From NCBI GenBank assembly GCA_036258055.1, contig DATAEK010000200.1:1-24353 (forward strand): 24,353 nucleotides of DNA, in the 5' to 3' direction. A program made the translations under genes and the position numbers. This stretch comes from DATAEK01 sp036258055. Lineage in GTDB: Bacteria; Acidobacteriota; Vicinamibacteria; Vicinamibacterales; 2-12-FULL-66-21. A model generated the notes under the pieces. The model was given only the letters and a program-made list of their open reading frames with translations. It did not search any database and was not told the DNA's origin. This document shows positions 15,601 to 21,844 of the stretch, in pieces. Every line of letters begins with the position of its first letter. Within the stretch, counting starts at the first letter, position 1.

Positions 15601-15640
15601 GCTGATCGACGTGCTGGACCGGGTGATAGGGGAGATTTAG
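12611..15640 (+). CDS. Trifunctional fusion: APH-type kinase, M23 metallopeptidase-like, class III aminotransferase/phospho-lyase
   Basis: 1009 residues with three domains. Residues about 20-320 are an APH/choline-kinase-like kinase: nucleotide-binding ERDQNFLIDTG then VVLKIAN, catalytic loop HNDANDYN (H199, D201, N206) and metal-binding IDFGD (D227, D230). Residues about 410-545 are an M23 (LytM) domain with HLGID (H439, D443), LYGHL (H494) and HLHF (H530, H532), that is, the full zinc and catalytic set. Residues about 595-1009 are a class III PLP aminotransferase: FVNSGSEANELALRLAR, IADEVQTAYGRLG, and PLP-lysine GKPIGNG (K852). The kinase and PLP pairing matches the hydroxylysine-kinase/phospho-lyase logic known from the animal AGPHD1 and AGXT2L enzymes, so phosphorylation then elimination of an amino alcohol or amino acid is plausible. 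No signal peptide is present. The substrate is not shown by the sequence. Confidence 0.9.
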   Translation: MSLLRHAPRFDAAAAAALAREAFGVRGRIEPLTSERDQNFLIDTGQARVVLKIANGLEARSLLEAQNRAMTHLGLLSLCPRVIAAPSGETIVEAPGGHLVRLLEWVDGVPMALSRRHSADLFESLGRRLAEVDRTLETFDHPAIHREFHWDLAAGVRTVRSYLPLVRDHGLRAILERTVDDLEPLIDTRFSRLRTSAIHNDANDYNVLVNRDGDLFEQGQRVVGLIDFGDIIHGYMVGDLAVAIAYAILGKPDPLGVAARIVAGYHSVQPLTDDELSSLFALVKLRLCMSVAIAAHQQRERPDDEYLSVSQSGIRLTLPALCKVHPGFAEAAFRLACGRIGSAKSERIMMSLRGLDAARLCSEVVGLRPTGVEGNPLVLDLSVGSPLVFEIDEPSLTHRIFDAMRSAGAAVGVGRYGEPRLLYSSPLFASDSGERRTIHLGIDLFAPVNTPVRAPIDGTIHLATDNAAPLDYGPLIVLRHVSTDGDEFFTLYGHLTRASIASIVDGQSIAKGQVFAEIGPADVNGGWTPHLHFQLITDFLGLGRDFPGVCRPSEFPVWSAVSPDPNVLLRLSSSVRAPDARPPQADVAERRQRIGPNLRVGYRTPLKIVRGWMQYLFDDRGRRYLDGYNNVPHLGHSHPAVVRAASDQLRVLNTNTRYLHDNLAELSRRIAATMPEPLAVCYFVNSGSEANELALRLARAHTHQRDVIVLASAYHGNTTTLIDISPYKADGPGGDGRPPWVHVAPLPDVYRGPFKRDDPDAGRHYALAVRTIVDGLTDRGSGVAAFIAETCPSVGGQIIFPPRYLAEVYGHVRGAGGVCIADEVQTAYGRLGTSFYGFEDQQVVPDIVVLGKPIGNGYPLGAVVTTQAIAASFDNGMEFFSTFGGSTVSCAVGLAVIEEVRRSGLQAHALHVGERLRTGFEQLGTRHDVVGDVRGSGLFLGVELVRDRTTLEPAPNEADYVANRLREEGILIGTDGPFHNVLKVRPPMPFSADDAEVLIDVLDRVIGEI

Positions 15641-15643
15641 CCG

Positions 15644-15649
15644 TATACT
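15644..15649 (+). promoter_or_regulatory. Possible -10 box (TATACT) before the histidine kinase
   Basis: TATACT lies 4 bp after the fusion gene's stop codon and 25 nt before the kinase start, matching the position of the other TATAAT-like boxes in the window. No -35 element is convincing. It would allow separate expression of the kinase, but readthrough from upstream is also possible. Confidence 0.3.
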
Positions 15650-15674
15650 GCGCCTTTCCCTTCTGACATCTCTC

Positions 15675-17840
15675 GTGCGACTGGCCCGTGTCCTCGCGTT
15701 AATCGCCGTCTACTTTGCTGCTGGCAAGCTCGGTCTGAGCCTGGCCTTCCTCGACGCGAGTGCGTCCGCGGTCTGGCCGCCGACCGGGATTGCGATCGCG
15801 GCACTGCTGCTCTTCGGGCGCGACCTGTGGCCCGGCGTGGCTCTCGGCGCGTTCCTCGTCAACATCTCGACGTCCGGCGCGGTTGCTGCGTCGCTCGGCA
15901 TCGCGCTCGGCAATACGCTCGAAGCGCTTGCCGCCGTCGCGCTCGTGAATGCATTCGCCGGCGGCGTCCGCGCATTCGAACGAGCGACGGACGTGCTGCG
16001 TTTTGCGATGGTCGCCGGCCTCGCGGCGCCCGCGATCAGCGCGACTGTGGGCGTCGCAAGCCTGGTGCTGACGGGCCTGACGCTGCCGTCGAACGCATCC
16101 GCTGTCTGGCTGACCTGGTGGCTCGGCGACGCGGCCGGTGCGGTGGTCGTCGCGCCCGCGCTGATCCTGCTGTGGACCGATCGTCGGCAGTTGACGTCCG
16201 CCCAAGCGATTGAAACGAGTCTGCTCTTCGGGGCGGACGTGCTCGTAGCGCTCGTCATCTTCGGCGGATGGAGCACGATTAGTGATTACAACTATCCGCT
16301 GGCCTTCGTCAGCATCCCGCTCGTGCTCTGGTCCGCGTTCCGGCTCGGACAGCGCGTGACGTCGGTGGCCATGCTCGTCGTGTCGGGCATCGCCGTGTGG
16401 GGCACGCTGCGGGGATACGGGCCTTACGGGAAGTACTCACCCAACGAGTCGTTGCTGCTCGTGCAAACGTTCACGGGCGTTGTCGCCGTGACGACGGCAG
16501 CGATGGCCACGGTCGTCGACGAGCGCCGGCGCCTGCTCGCGCAGCTCGAGCGCCGCGTCTCCGAACGCACGGCGCAGCTGCACGTGATGAACACGGACTT
16601 GCGGTCCGAGATTGCCGAGCGCGAGCGAGCGCAGGCTGCGCTGCAGGCGAGCGAGGCGAGGTTGCTCGAGGCGCAGGCGGTCGCCCACGTCGGGAGCTGG
16701 GAGTGGGACATCGCAACGAATTCGATCTGGTGGTCCGAAGAGCTCTACAAGATCTACGGCGTTTCAAGAGACACGTTTCCTGCCAGCTACGAGGCCTACA
16801 TCGAGCGCGTGCATCCCGACGATCGCCAGAAGATGCACGGCGTGGTCGTCGCCGCGCTCGCCGACGGCCACCCTTACACAACCGAGCACCGGGTCATCCG
16901 GCCGGATGGCACCGAGCGGATTCTGGCCGCGCGGGGACGGGTCGTTACGGACGAATCCGGCCGCCCCACCCGCATGCTGGGGGTCGGACAGGACGTCACT
17001 GAGCTCCGGCACGCCGACGATCAGCGGCACCAGTTGCACGAGGAACAGGTCGCGCGGCGGCAAGCCGAGGCCGCAAACCGTTTGAAGGACGAGTTTCTCG
17101 CCATGATCTCGCACGAGCTGCGCACTCCGCTGAACGCGGTCCTCGGCTGGGCGCAGATGCTTTCGGCAGGATCTCTCGATGGACCTGCCGCCGCGAAGGC
17201 CCTGAAGGTCATCGAGCGGAACGCGCAGGCGCAGGCACGTCTCATCGACGATCTGCTCGACGTCTCCCGTTTTGCGGCGGGCCAGGTGGCGCTCGACATG
17301 CGGCCGGTCGACATCGGCGGCATCGTGAAGACCGCGCTCGACGCGATCGAGCCCGTCGCGGGCAGCCGCGGCATCCGAGCGGAGCTCTCGGGATCGTTCA
17401 GCGATGCGCTGACGCAGGGAGATCCCGAGCGGCTGTCTCAGGTCTTTGGAAATCTGCTCGCCAACGCGCTGAAGTTCACGCCGGAAGGAGGCCTGATCCG
17501 CGTGGCGGTGGAGACCCTGGGTTCAGAGGTCGTCGTTCGCGTCTCGGACAGCGGCCGCGGGATCAATCCGGCTGACCTCAAGCGCATCTTCGAGCCGTTC
17601 TGGCAGGCGGATTCGAGCAGCACGCGCACGCACGGTGGCCTCGGCCTCGGGCTCGCGATCGTGCGGTATCTGGTCGAAGCGCATGGCGGTCAGGTTCGCG
17701 CCGAGAGTGATGGAACGGGAAAAGGCGCGTCATTCGTGGTGACGCTGCCGAGGCAGGGACGCTCGGACTTCCCGATGGATCCGACTCCATGGCGCGGCTC
17801 GGAGGCGCGCAGCGCCCTCGATCGCGCCGACAACGGATGA
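15675..17840 (+). CDS. MASE1-PAS hybrid sensor histidine kinase without receiver domain
   Basis: 721 residues from a GTG start. Residues 1-290 are a MASE1-type membrane sensor with about eight helices (YFAAGKLGLSLAFL, SAVWPPTGIAIAALLLFG, AVWLTWWLGDAAGAVVVAPAL). A coiled-coil linker runs about 290-335. A PAS domain spans about 336-450 (VGSWEWDIATNSIWW, HPDDRQKMH, GVGQDVTE). The HisKA H-box FLAMISHELRTPLNAVLG carries phospho-acceptor H480. The HATPase_c domain has the N-box LANALKFTPEGG, DSGRGINP, FEPFWQ and GGLGLGLAIV. It would autophosphorylate and pass phosphate to an unlinked response regulator: no receiver domain or regulator gene is nearby. The signal is unknown. It begins 34 bp after the fusion gene and may share its transcript. 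Confidence 0.9.
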   Translation: MRLARVLALIAVYFAAGKLGLSLAFLDASASAVWPPTGIAIAALLLFGRDLWPGVALGAFLVNISTSGAVAASLGIALGNTLEALAAVALVNAFAGGVRAFERATDVLRFAMVAGLAAPAISATVGVASLVLTGLTLPSNASAVWLTWWLGDAAGAVVVAPALILLWTDRRQLTSAQAIETSLLFGADVLVALVIFGGWSTISDYNYPLAFVSIPLVLWSAFRLGQRVTSVAMLVVSGIAVWGTLRGYGPYGKYSPNESLLLVQTFTGVVAVTTAAMATVVDERRRLLAQLERRVSERTAQLHVMNTDLRSEIAERERAQAALQASEARLLEAQAVAHVGSWEWDIATNSIWWSEELYKIYGVSRDTFPASYEAYIERVHPDDRQKMHGVVVAALADGHPYTTEHRVIRPDGTERILAARGRVVTDESGRPTRMLGVGQDVTELRHADDQRHQLHEEQVARRQAEAANRLKDEFLAMISHELRTPLNAVLGWAQMLSAGSLDGPAAAKALKVIERNAQAQARLIDDLLDVSRFAAGQVALDMRPVDIGGIVKTALDAIEPVAGSRGIRAELSGSFSDALTQGDPERLSQVFGNLLANALKFTPEGGLIRVAVETLGSEVVVRVSDSGRGINPADLKRIFEPFWQADSSSTRTHGGLGLGLAIVRYLVEAHGGQVRAESDGTGKGASFVVTLPRQGRSDFPMDPTPWRGSEARSALDRADNG

Positions 17841-17847
17841 CCCGGTG

Positions 17848-17863
17848 TGAGCCCGCGGGCTCA
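17848..17863. terminator. 16-nt perfect palindrome between convergent genes
   Basis: TGAGCCCGCGGGCTCA is identical to its reverse complement. It begins 7 nt after the histidine kinase stop, and its last three bases form the stop codon of the convergent SnoaL-like gene. It could act as a bidirectional transcription-ending hairpin (no U-tract follows on either strand) or as a protein-binding site. Confidence 0.4.
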
Positions 17864-18295
17864 GCCGCTGGTGGCGGCGGGTTTCGCGCGCAAAACGCCT
17901 AACTGTACGAGCAGGCCCGTGAAGTCGAGTATCCGGCGCTCGTGGGCGATGAGGCCGTCCTCGAGCCGATAGATGCACACACAGGACAGTTCGATGAGCC
18001 GCCCGGTCGGCGGCATGCCGAAGAATTCACCGGCGTGACGTCCGGCCACACGGGCAAGGAGCGCCGCTCGATCGCCGTCGATGAGGAGGTCCTCGGTCGA
18101 AAAGATCAGGTCGGGGAAGGCGGTGAACCAGACGCGGTAGATCCGCTCGATGTCGGGGCGGCCCTCGAGCACGCCACCCGTGGGGCTCACGACGGAGCCG
18201 TGGGGCGCGTGGTCAGCGGCAAGCGCGGGTGCGTCCCGTGCCCGCCAGGCTGCCTCGCGCCGAGTGAACAGCGCGGCGATCTCATCGCGCGTCAT
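17861..18295 (-). CDS. SnoaL-like ester cyclase / NTF2-fold protein
   Basis: 144 residues from the ATG at 18295, chosen because GGAGGAG lies 6 nt upstream; in-frame starts at 18301 and 18310 overlap or precede that site. The pattern (RREAAWRARDAPALAADHAP, GRPDIERIYRVWFTAFPDL, then FFGMPPTGRLIEL and DGLIAHERRILDF) is that of SnoaL-like polyketide-cyclase-related proteins with an alpha/beta cone fold. Such proteins are often isolated genes of unknown substrate. It is divergent from the radical SAM gene and convergent with the histidine kinase. A TATAAT box lies 27 nt upstream. Confidence 0.78.
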   Translation of the reverse strand: MTRDEIAALFTRREAAWRARDAPALAADHAPHGSVVSPTGGVLEGRPDIERIYRVWFTAFPDLIFSTEDLLIDGDRAALLARVAGRHAGEFFGMPPTGRLIELSCVCIYRLEDGLIAHERRILDFTGLLVQLGVLRAKPAATSG

Positions 18296-18322
18296 GCCCA
18301 TCTCCTCCACGTGGCCGGCGCG

Positions 18323-18328
18323 ATTATA
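18323..18328 (-). promoter_or_regulatory. Consensus -10 box (TATAAT) for the SnoaL-like gene
   Basis: On the minus strand this reads GGGCTATAATCG, ending 27 nt before the start codon at 18295. It shares this 12-nt string exactly with the box at 8904-8909. No clear -35 element. Confidence 0.5.
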
Positions 18329-18365
18329 GCCCGTTGAAAGCCCGGCCGTGCGACGGCGTTTTTCC

Positions 18366-18395
18366 TTGGCTGCGGCGGCCGTCGGACCTTATCCT
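18366..18395 (+). promoter_or_regulatory. Possible promoter for the radical SAM gene
   Basis: TTGGCT (18366-18371) and TATCCT (18390-18395) are separated by 18 bp and lie just upstream of the ATG at 18414. Both hexamers match the sigma-70 consensus only partly, so this is weak. The region between 18296 and 18413 also holds the minus-strand promoter of the divergent gene. Confidence 0.3.
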
Positions 18396-18413
18396 GCGAA
18401 GAAGCGAGAGCCC

Positions 18414-19913
18414 ATGAACATTCTCCTGCTCTCCATGCCCGACTCGTTCGAGCACACGTCCCCGATCACGATGCGGATGCCGAACGGCGCGCTCGCATCG
18501 CTCGCGGGCAACGTCGATCCGCACCATCGTGTGGCCATTGCCGACCTCATCCTGGCGCAACGGCACGTGCGCGAGACCGTGGCCGGTCTGGTGCGCGATT
18601 TCCAGCCAGACATCGTCGGGCTGTCGATCATGACGTTTCAGCGCGAGACCGCCTGCCGAATCGTGGCGCTGGTCCGGCAGATTCGTCCCGGCACGACCAT
18701 CGTCGTGGGAGGCTACGACCCGAGTCTCGCGCCCGAAGTCTACGAGGATCCCGCATGGGGCGCCGACATCATCGTCCGGGGAGAGGGGGACGTCACCTTC
18801 CGTGAGCTCCTGCGCGCCCTCGAGCGCGGCGAAAGCCCGTCAGGCGTAGACGGCCTCAGCTTTCGCAAGGACGGCCGCATGGTCCGGACGCACGCACGGG
18901 CCGTGAGCTCGCTGGAGGGCAACGACGTGCGGTTGCCGAACCGGGCCGCGCGCGTCCTCAAGGGGTACACGGTTCTGGGGCAGCCGGTCGACGTAGTCGA
19001 GACCTCGCGCGGCTGCACTTTCGACTGCAGCTTCTGCTCGATCATCGAGATGCGAGGCCGGAATTTCCACACCTGGACGTTCGACCGGGTGCTCGCCGAC
19101 ATCGCCGACGCGCGCGCCCGCGGCGCCCGGGTCATCTTCCTGGTTGACGACAACATCACGCTGAACGTCGCGAGATTCGAGGCGCTGTGCAAGGCGATTA
19201 CGGCTGCCGGCTTCAACGACATCGAGTACATCGTGCAGGCGATGACCTCCTCGATCGCCGCCTCGGGCGCTACGCTGGCGCCGCTGATGCGTGAGGCGGG
19301 CTTCCGTTACGTATTCCTCGGAATCGAGAACATCCTCGACGAGGACCTCGTCTTCCTGCGCGCGAGCGCAAAGAATGCGGCGCGTGAACACGGCCGCCGC
19401 GTCGGGAACGCGACCATTCAGGCGATCGAGGCGCTTCATCGCAACGGCATGTTCGTGGTCGGTGGTCTCATCGTGGGCAACCCTGGCGACACCCGCGAAT
19501 CGATCGAGGCGAACCTGGCTTTCGCGCGGCAGTACGTCGACTGGCCCTACATCCAGCATCCGACACCGTACCCCGGCACGCCGATGACCAAGGATTTCCG
19601 CGACCGCGATCTGATTGTGAACACGGATCTCCGGGCCTACGACGGCACGACCGCTGTGGTTCGCACCGAGCATCTGAGCGCCGACGAGATCGAATACATG
19701 CGATGGCGCGAAGAGCGGTGGATGAAGCTGAAGCACTTCTGGCCGGTCCTTGCGCACCGTCCGGGGTTCGTCGCGCGACACGGTCTCGCGATGCTGCGCC
19801 ACACCTTCCGCGGGAGCTCGCTGCGGTCGATCCTTGGCCTCGAGAGCGACCGGGCGGTCTTCCAGCGCTATCAGGACATCCGCCGGCAGGAGCGGGAATA
19901 CCTGCCCTCCTGA
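18414..19913 (+). CDS. B12-binding-domain radical SAM protein
   Basis: 499 residues. Residues about 1-140 form a cobalamin-binding-type Rossmann domain (MNILLLSMPDSFEH, DIVGLSIMTFQRETACRIV, TIVVGGYDPSL). Residues about 185-410 are a radical SAM core with the cluster-binding Cys in SRGCTFDCSFCSI (C201, C205, C208), then FLVDDNITLN, YVFLGIEN and VVGGLIVGNPGDT with PTPYPGTPM, as in this class. The C-terminal 80 residues are basic. Such proteins carry out methyl transfers or other radical reactions on varied substrates; the specific reaction here cannot be deduced. The ATG at 18414 follows GAGAG and begins the domain directly; an in-frame GTG at 18348 would add 22 unconvincing residues. No partner gene is adjacent. 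Confidence 0.85.
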   Translation: MNILLLSMPDSFEHTSPITMRMPNGALASLAGNVDPHHRVAIADLILAQRHVRETVAGLVRDFQPDIVGLSIMTFQRETACRIVALVRQIRPGTTIVVGGYDPSLAPEVYEDPAWGADIIVRGEGDVTFRELLRALERGESPSGVDGLSFRKDGRMVRTHARAVSSLEGNDVRLPNRAARVLKGYTVLGQPVDVVETSRGCTFDCSFCSIIEMRGRNFHTWTFDRVLADIADARARGARVIFLVDDNITLNVARFEALCKAITAAGFNDIEYIVQAMTSSIAASGATLAPLMREAGFRYVFLGIENILDEDLVFLRASAKNAAREHGRRVGNATIQAIEALHRNGMFVVGGLIVGNPGDTRESIEANLAFARQYVDWPYIQHPTPYPGTPMTKDFRDRDLIVNTDLRAYDGTTAVVRTEHLSADEIEYMRWREERWMKLKHFWPVLAHRPGFVARHGLAMLRHTFRGSSLRSILGLESDRAVFQRYQDIRRQEREYLPS

Positions 19914-19914
19914 C

Positions 19915-19928
19915 CGGGTTTTCACCCG
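19915..19928 (+). terminator. Small hairpin after the radical SAM gene
   Basis: CGGGT-TTTC-ACCCG starts one base after the stop codon, giving a 5-bp stem. It has no following U-tract, so it is a weak candidate terminator. Confidence 0.25.
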
Positions 19929-19956
19929 CGACACGGCGTTCGCCCGCCGATCAACG

Positions 19957-19962
19957 TACAAT
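19957..19962 (+). promoter_or_regulatory. -10-like box (TACAAT) for the His-rich TPR gene
   Basis: TACAAT lies 23 nt before the ATG at 19986, with a good Shine-Dalgarno GGAGG (19976-19980) 5 nt before the start codon. The local context, CAACGTACAATC, resembles that of the other TATAAT-like boxes (CAAC close upstream, AATC downstream). Confidence 0.45.
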
Positions 19963-19985
19963 CACGATCCATCCCGGAGGATCTG

Positions 19986-21677
19986 ATGCGCGTGCACTTG
20001 CGACTGCTCTACGGTCTGTCGCTGCTTTTGCCTGTGTCCGTGGCTGCACAGACGTCCCAACCGACTCACCAGCACTACCAGAAATCCGACGGCGCCAACC
20101 AGCCTGGTCCTGGCGGTGTGCTCGCTCCGAGGCTTCAGAAGCTTGGCGTCTACGCGTTCAAAGTCACGACCCGCTCGGCACGCGCGCAACTCTTCGTCAA
20201 CCAGGGGCTGAACCTCGCGTACGGGTTCAACCACGCCGAAGCCGGCCGCGCGTTTGCCGAAGCGGCGCGGCTCGATCCGTCGTGTGCGATGGCGTACTGG
20301 GGCCAGGCCCTCGTGCTCGGCCCCAACATCAATGCCGCGATGCCGCCGGAGGACGAACCGAAGGCGTACGAGCTCGTACAGAAGGCGGTCGCGAAGGCGG
20401 GCAGCGTCACACCGCGTGAACGTGATTACATTCGCGCGCTTGCGAAGCGATATACCGGCAAGCCCGAGGATCGACAGAGCGCTGACCGCGCGTTCGCGGA
20501 TGCGATGCGTGCCCTGCACACGAAATACCCGACGGATCTGGACGCGGCGACGCTCTTCGCCGAATCGTTGATGGATCTGCGGCCGTGGAACTACTGGACC
20601 CGCGATGGCCTGGCGGCCGACGGGACGATGGACGCGATCAAGGCCCTCGACGGTGTGATCGCACGCAACCCCAAACATCCGGGCGCGCTGCACTACTGGA
20701 TCCACCTATGGGAGCCGACCAAGATGCCGGAGCGCGCCGAAAAGGAAGCGGATCAACTGCTGCCGCTCATGCCAGGCGCAGGGCACATCGTCCATATGCC
20801 CGGGCACATCTACATGCGCGTCGGACGGTACATCGATGCGGTGAAGGCGAACCAGGAAGCGGTTGCCGCCGACGAGGACTATATCGCGCAGTGCCGTGCC
20901 CAAGGCATGTACCCGCTCGGCTACTACCCGCACAACATCCACTTCATCTGGATGGGGGCGTCGATGTCGGGGCAGAGCAGCCTGGCGATCGCATCGGCCC
21001 GCAAGGTCGCCGCGGCCATTCCGAAGGAAGCGCTGGAGCCTGTGCCGCAGGTTCAGGGGTTCCTCCTCGTGCCCTACTACGCGCTCGTGCGGTTCGGCCA
21101 CTGGGACGAGATGCTGGCAGAGCCGAAGCCGAGCTACGACTCGCTCTACACGCAGGGCGTCTGGCACTATGCGAGAGGCATGGCGTTCGCGGGGAAGGGA
21201 CGGCTGGACGAGGCGACACAGGAGCTCGCCGCCTTACAGAAGATCGTCGACGATCCTACGCTCGCGAAAGTGCCGGCATCATCCTCGCAGAACACGCCGG
21301 ACATGATTCTTCGCGTCGCGCCTGAAGCGCTCGCCGGGGAAATTGCCGCGAAGCGGAAGGACTACGACAAGGCGCTGTTGCACCTGGACCGGGCGGTCCG
21401 CCTCGAGGACGCGCTCGCCTACACCGAGCCGCCAGATTGGTCCTATCCAGTCCGGCACTCGCTCGGTGCCGTCCTGCTCGAGGCAGGACGGCCCGTCGAA
21501 GCCGAGGCCGTCTACTGGGACGATCTCAGGCACAACCGCGAAAACGGCTGGGCGCTCTTCGGCCTGATGCAGGCGTTGACCGCGCAGGGCAAGAAGGACG
21601 AAGCCGCTGCGATCCAGAAGCGATTCGAAAAGGCGTGGAGCGCCGCCGACATCACGCTGACCGCCTCGCGCTTCTGA
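19986..21677 (+). CDS. Secreted TPR protein with conserved-looking histidine cluster
   Basis: 563 residues. The signal peptide is residues 1-22 (basic start, LLYGLSLLLPVSVAAQ). TPR-like units run through most of the protein (NQGLNLAYGFNHAEAGRAFAEAARLDPSCAMAYWGQAL at about 75-115, and a C-terminal unit with GAVLLEAGRPVEAEAVYWDDL). The middle carries histidines in tight motifs: H231, H236 and H240 (HPGALHYWIH), H267, H270 and H274 (HIVHMPGHIYMRVGRY), and H316 and H319 (YYPHNIHFIW). I recall this family in many Gram-negatives only as tetratricopeptide repeat proteins of unknown role. The clustered His residues suggest metal or ligand binding. A good ribosome binding site precedes the ATG. The gene appears to be a single transcription unit. 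Confidence 0.82.
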   Translation: MRVHLRLLYGLSLLLPVSVAAQTSQPTHQHYQKSDGANQPGPGGVLAPRLQKLGVYAFKVTTRSARAQLFVNQGLNLAYGFNHAEAGRAFAEAARLDPSCAMAYWGQALVLGPNINAAMPPEDEPKAYELVQKAVAKAGSVTPRERDYIRALAKRYTGKPEDRQSADRAFADAMRALHTKYPTDLDAATLFAESLMDLRPWNYWTRDGLAADGTMDAIKALDGVIARNPKHPGALHYWIHLWEPTKMPERAEKEADQLLPLMPGAGHIVHMPGHIYMRVGRYIDAVKANQEAVAADEDYIAQCRAQGMYPLGYYPHNIHFIWMGASMSGQSSLAIASARKVAAAIPKEALEPVPQVQGFLLVPYYALVRFGHWDEMLAEPKPSYDSLYTQGVWHYARGMAFAGKGRLDEATQELAALQKIVDDPTLAKVPASSSQNTPDMILRVAPEALAGEIAAKRKDYDKALLHLDRAVRLEDALAYTEPPDWSYPVRHSLGAVLLEAGRPVEAEAVYWDDLRHNRENGWALFGLMQALTAQGKKDEAAAIQKRFEKAWSAADITLTASRF

Positions 21678-21682
21678 TCTCA

Positions 21683-21830
21683 ACCGGGGGGCTTCGCCCC
21701 GCCGGACCCCCCATCGCCGTCGCTCGCGGGGCCCCTTCGCCCCGCTCCGCTCCGGCGCGCGCGCTTGGCAGCGCGCGAAGACTGTTGTGATGTCGTTTCC
21801 TTTCTAGACCGGGGGGCTTCGCCCGCGCCC
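21683..21830. repeat. GC-rich hairpin patch with a 17-nt direct repeat
   Basis: ACCGGGGGGCTTCGCCC occurs exactly at 21683-21699 and 21808-21824. The first copy forms GGGGC-TTC-GCCCC (21688-21700). Between the copies lie CGGGG/CCCCG (21727-21731 with 21740-21744) and a 7-bp stem CGCGCGC-TTGGCA-GCGCGCG (21758-21777). It occupies the gap between the convergent TPR and aldo/keto reductase genes, so transcription termination on both strands is a reasonable role, though no U-tracts follow. It is non-coding. Confidence 0.75.
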
Positions 21831-21844
21831 ATGGCGCGCCTGAG

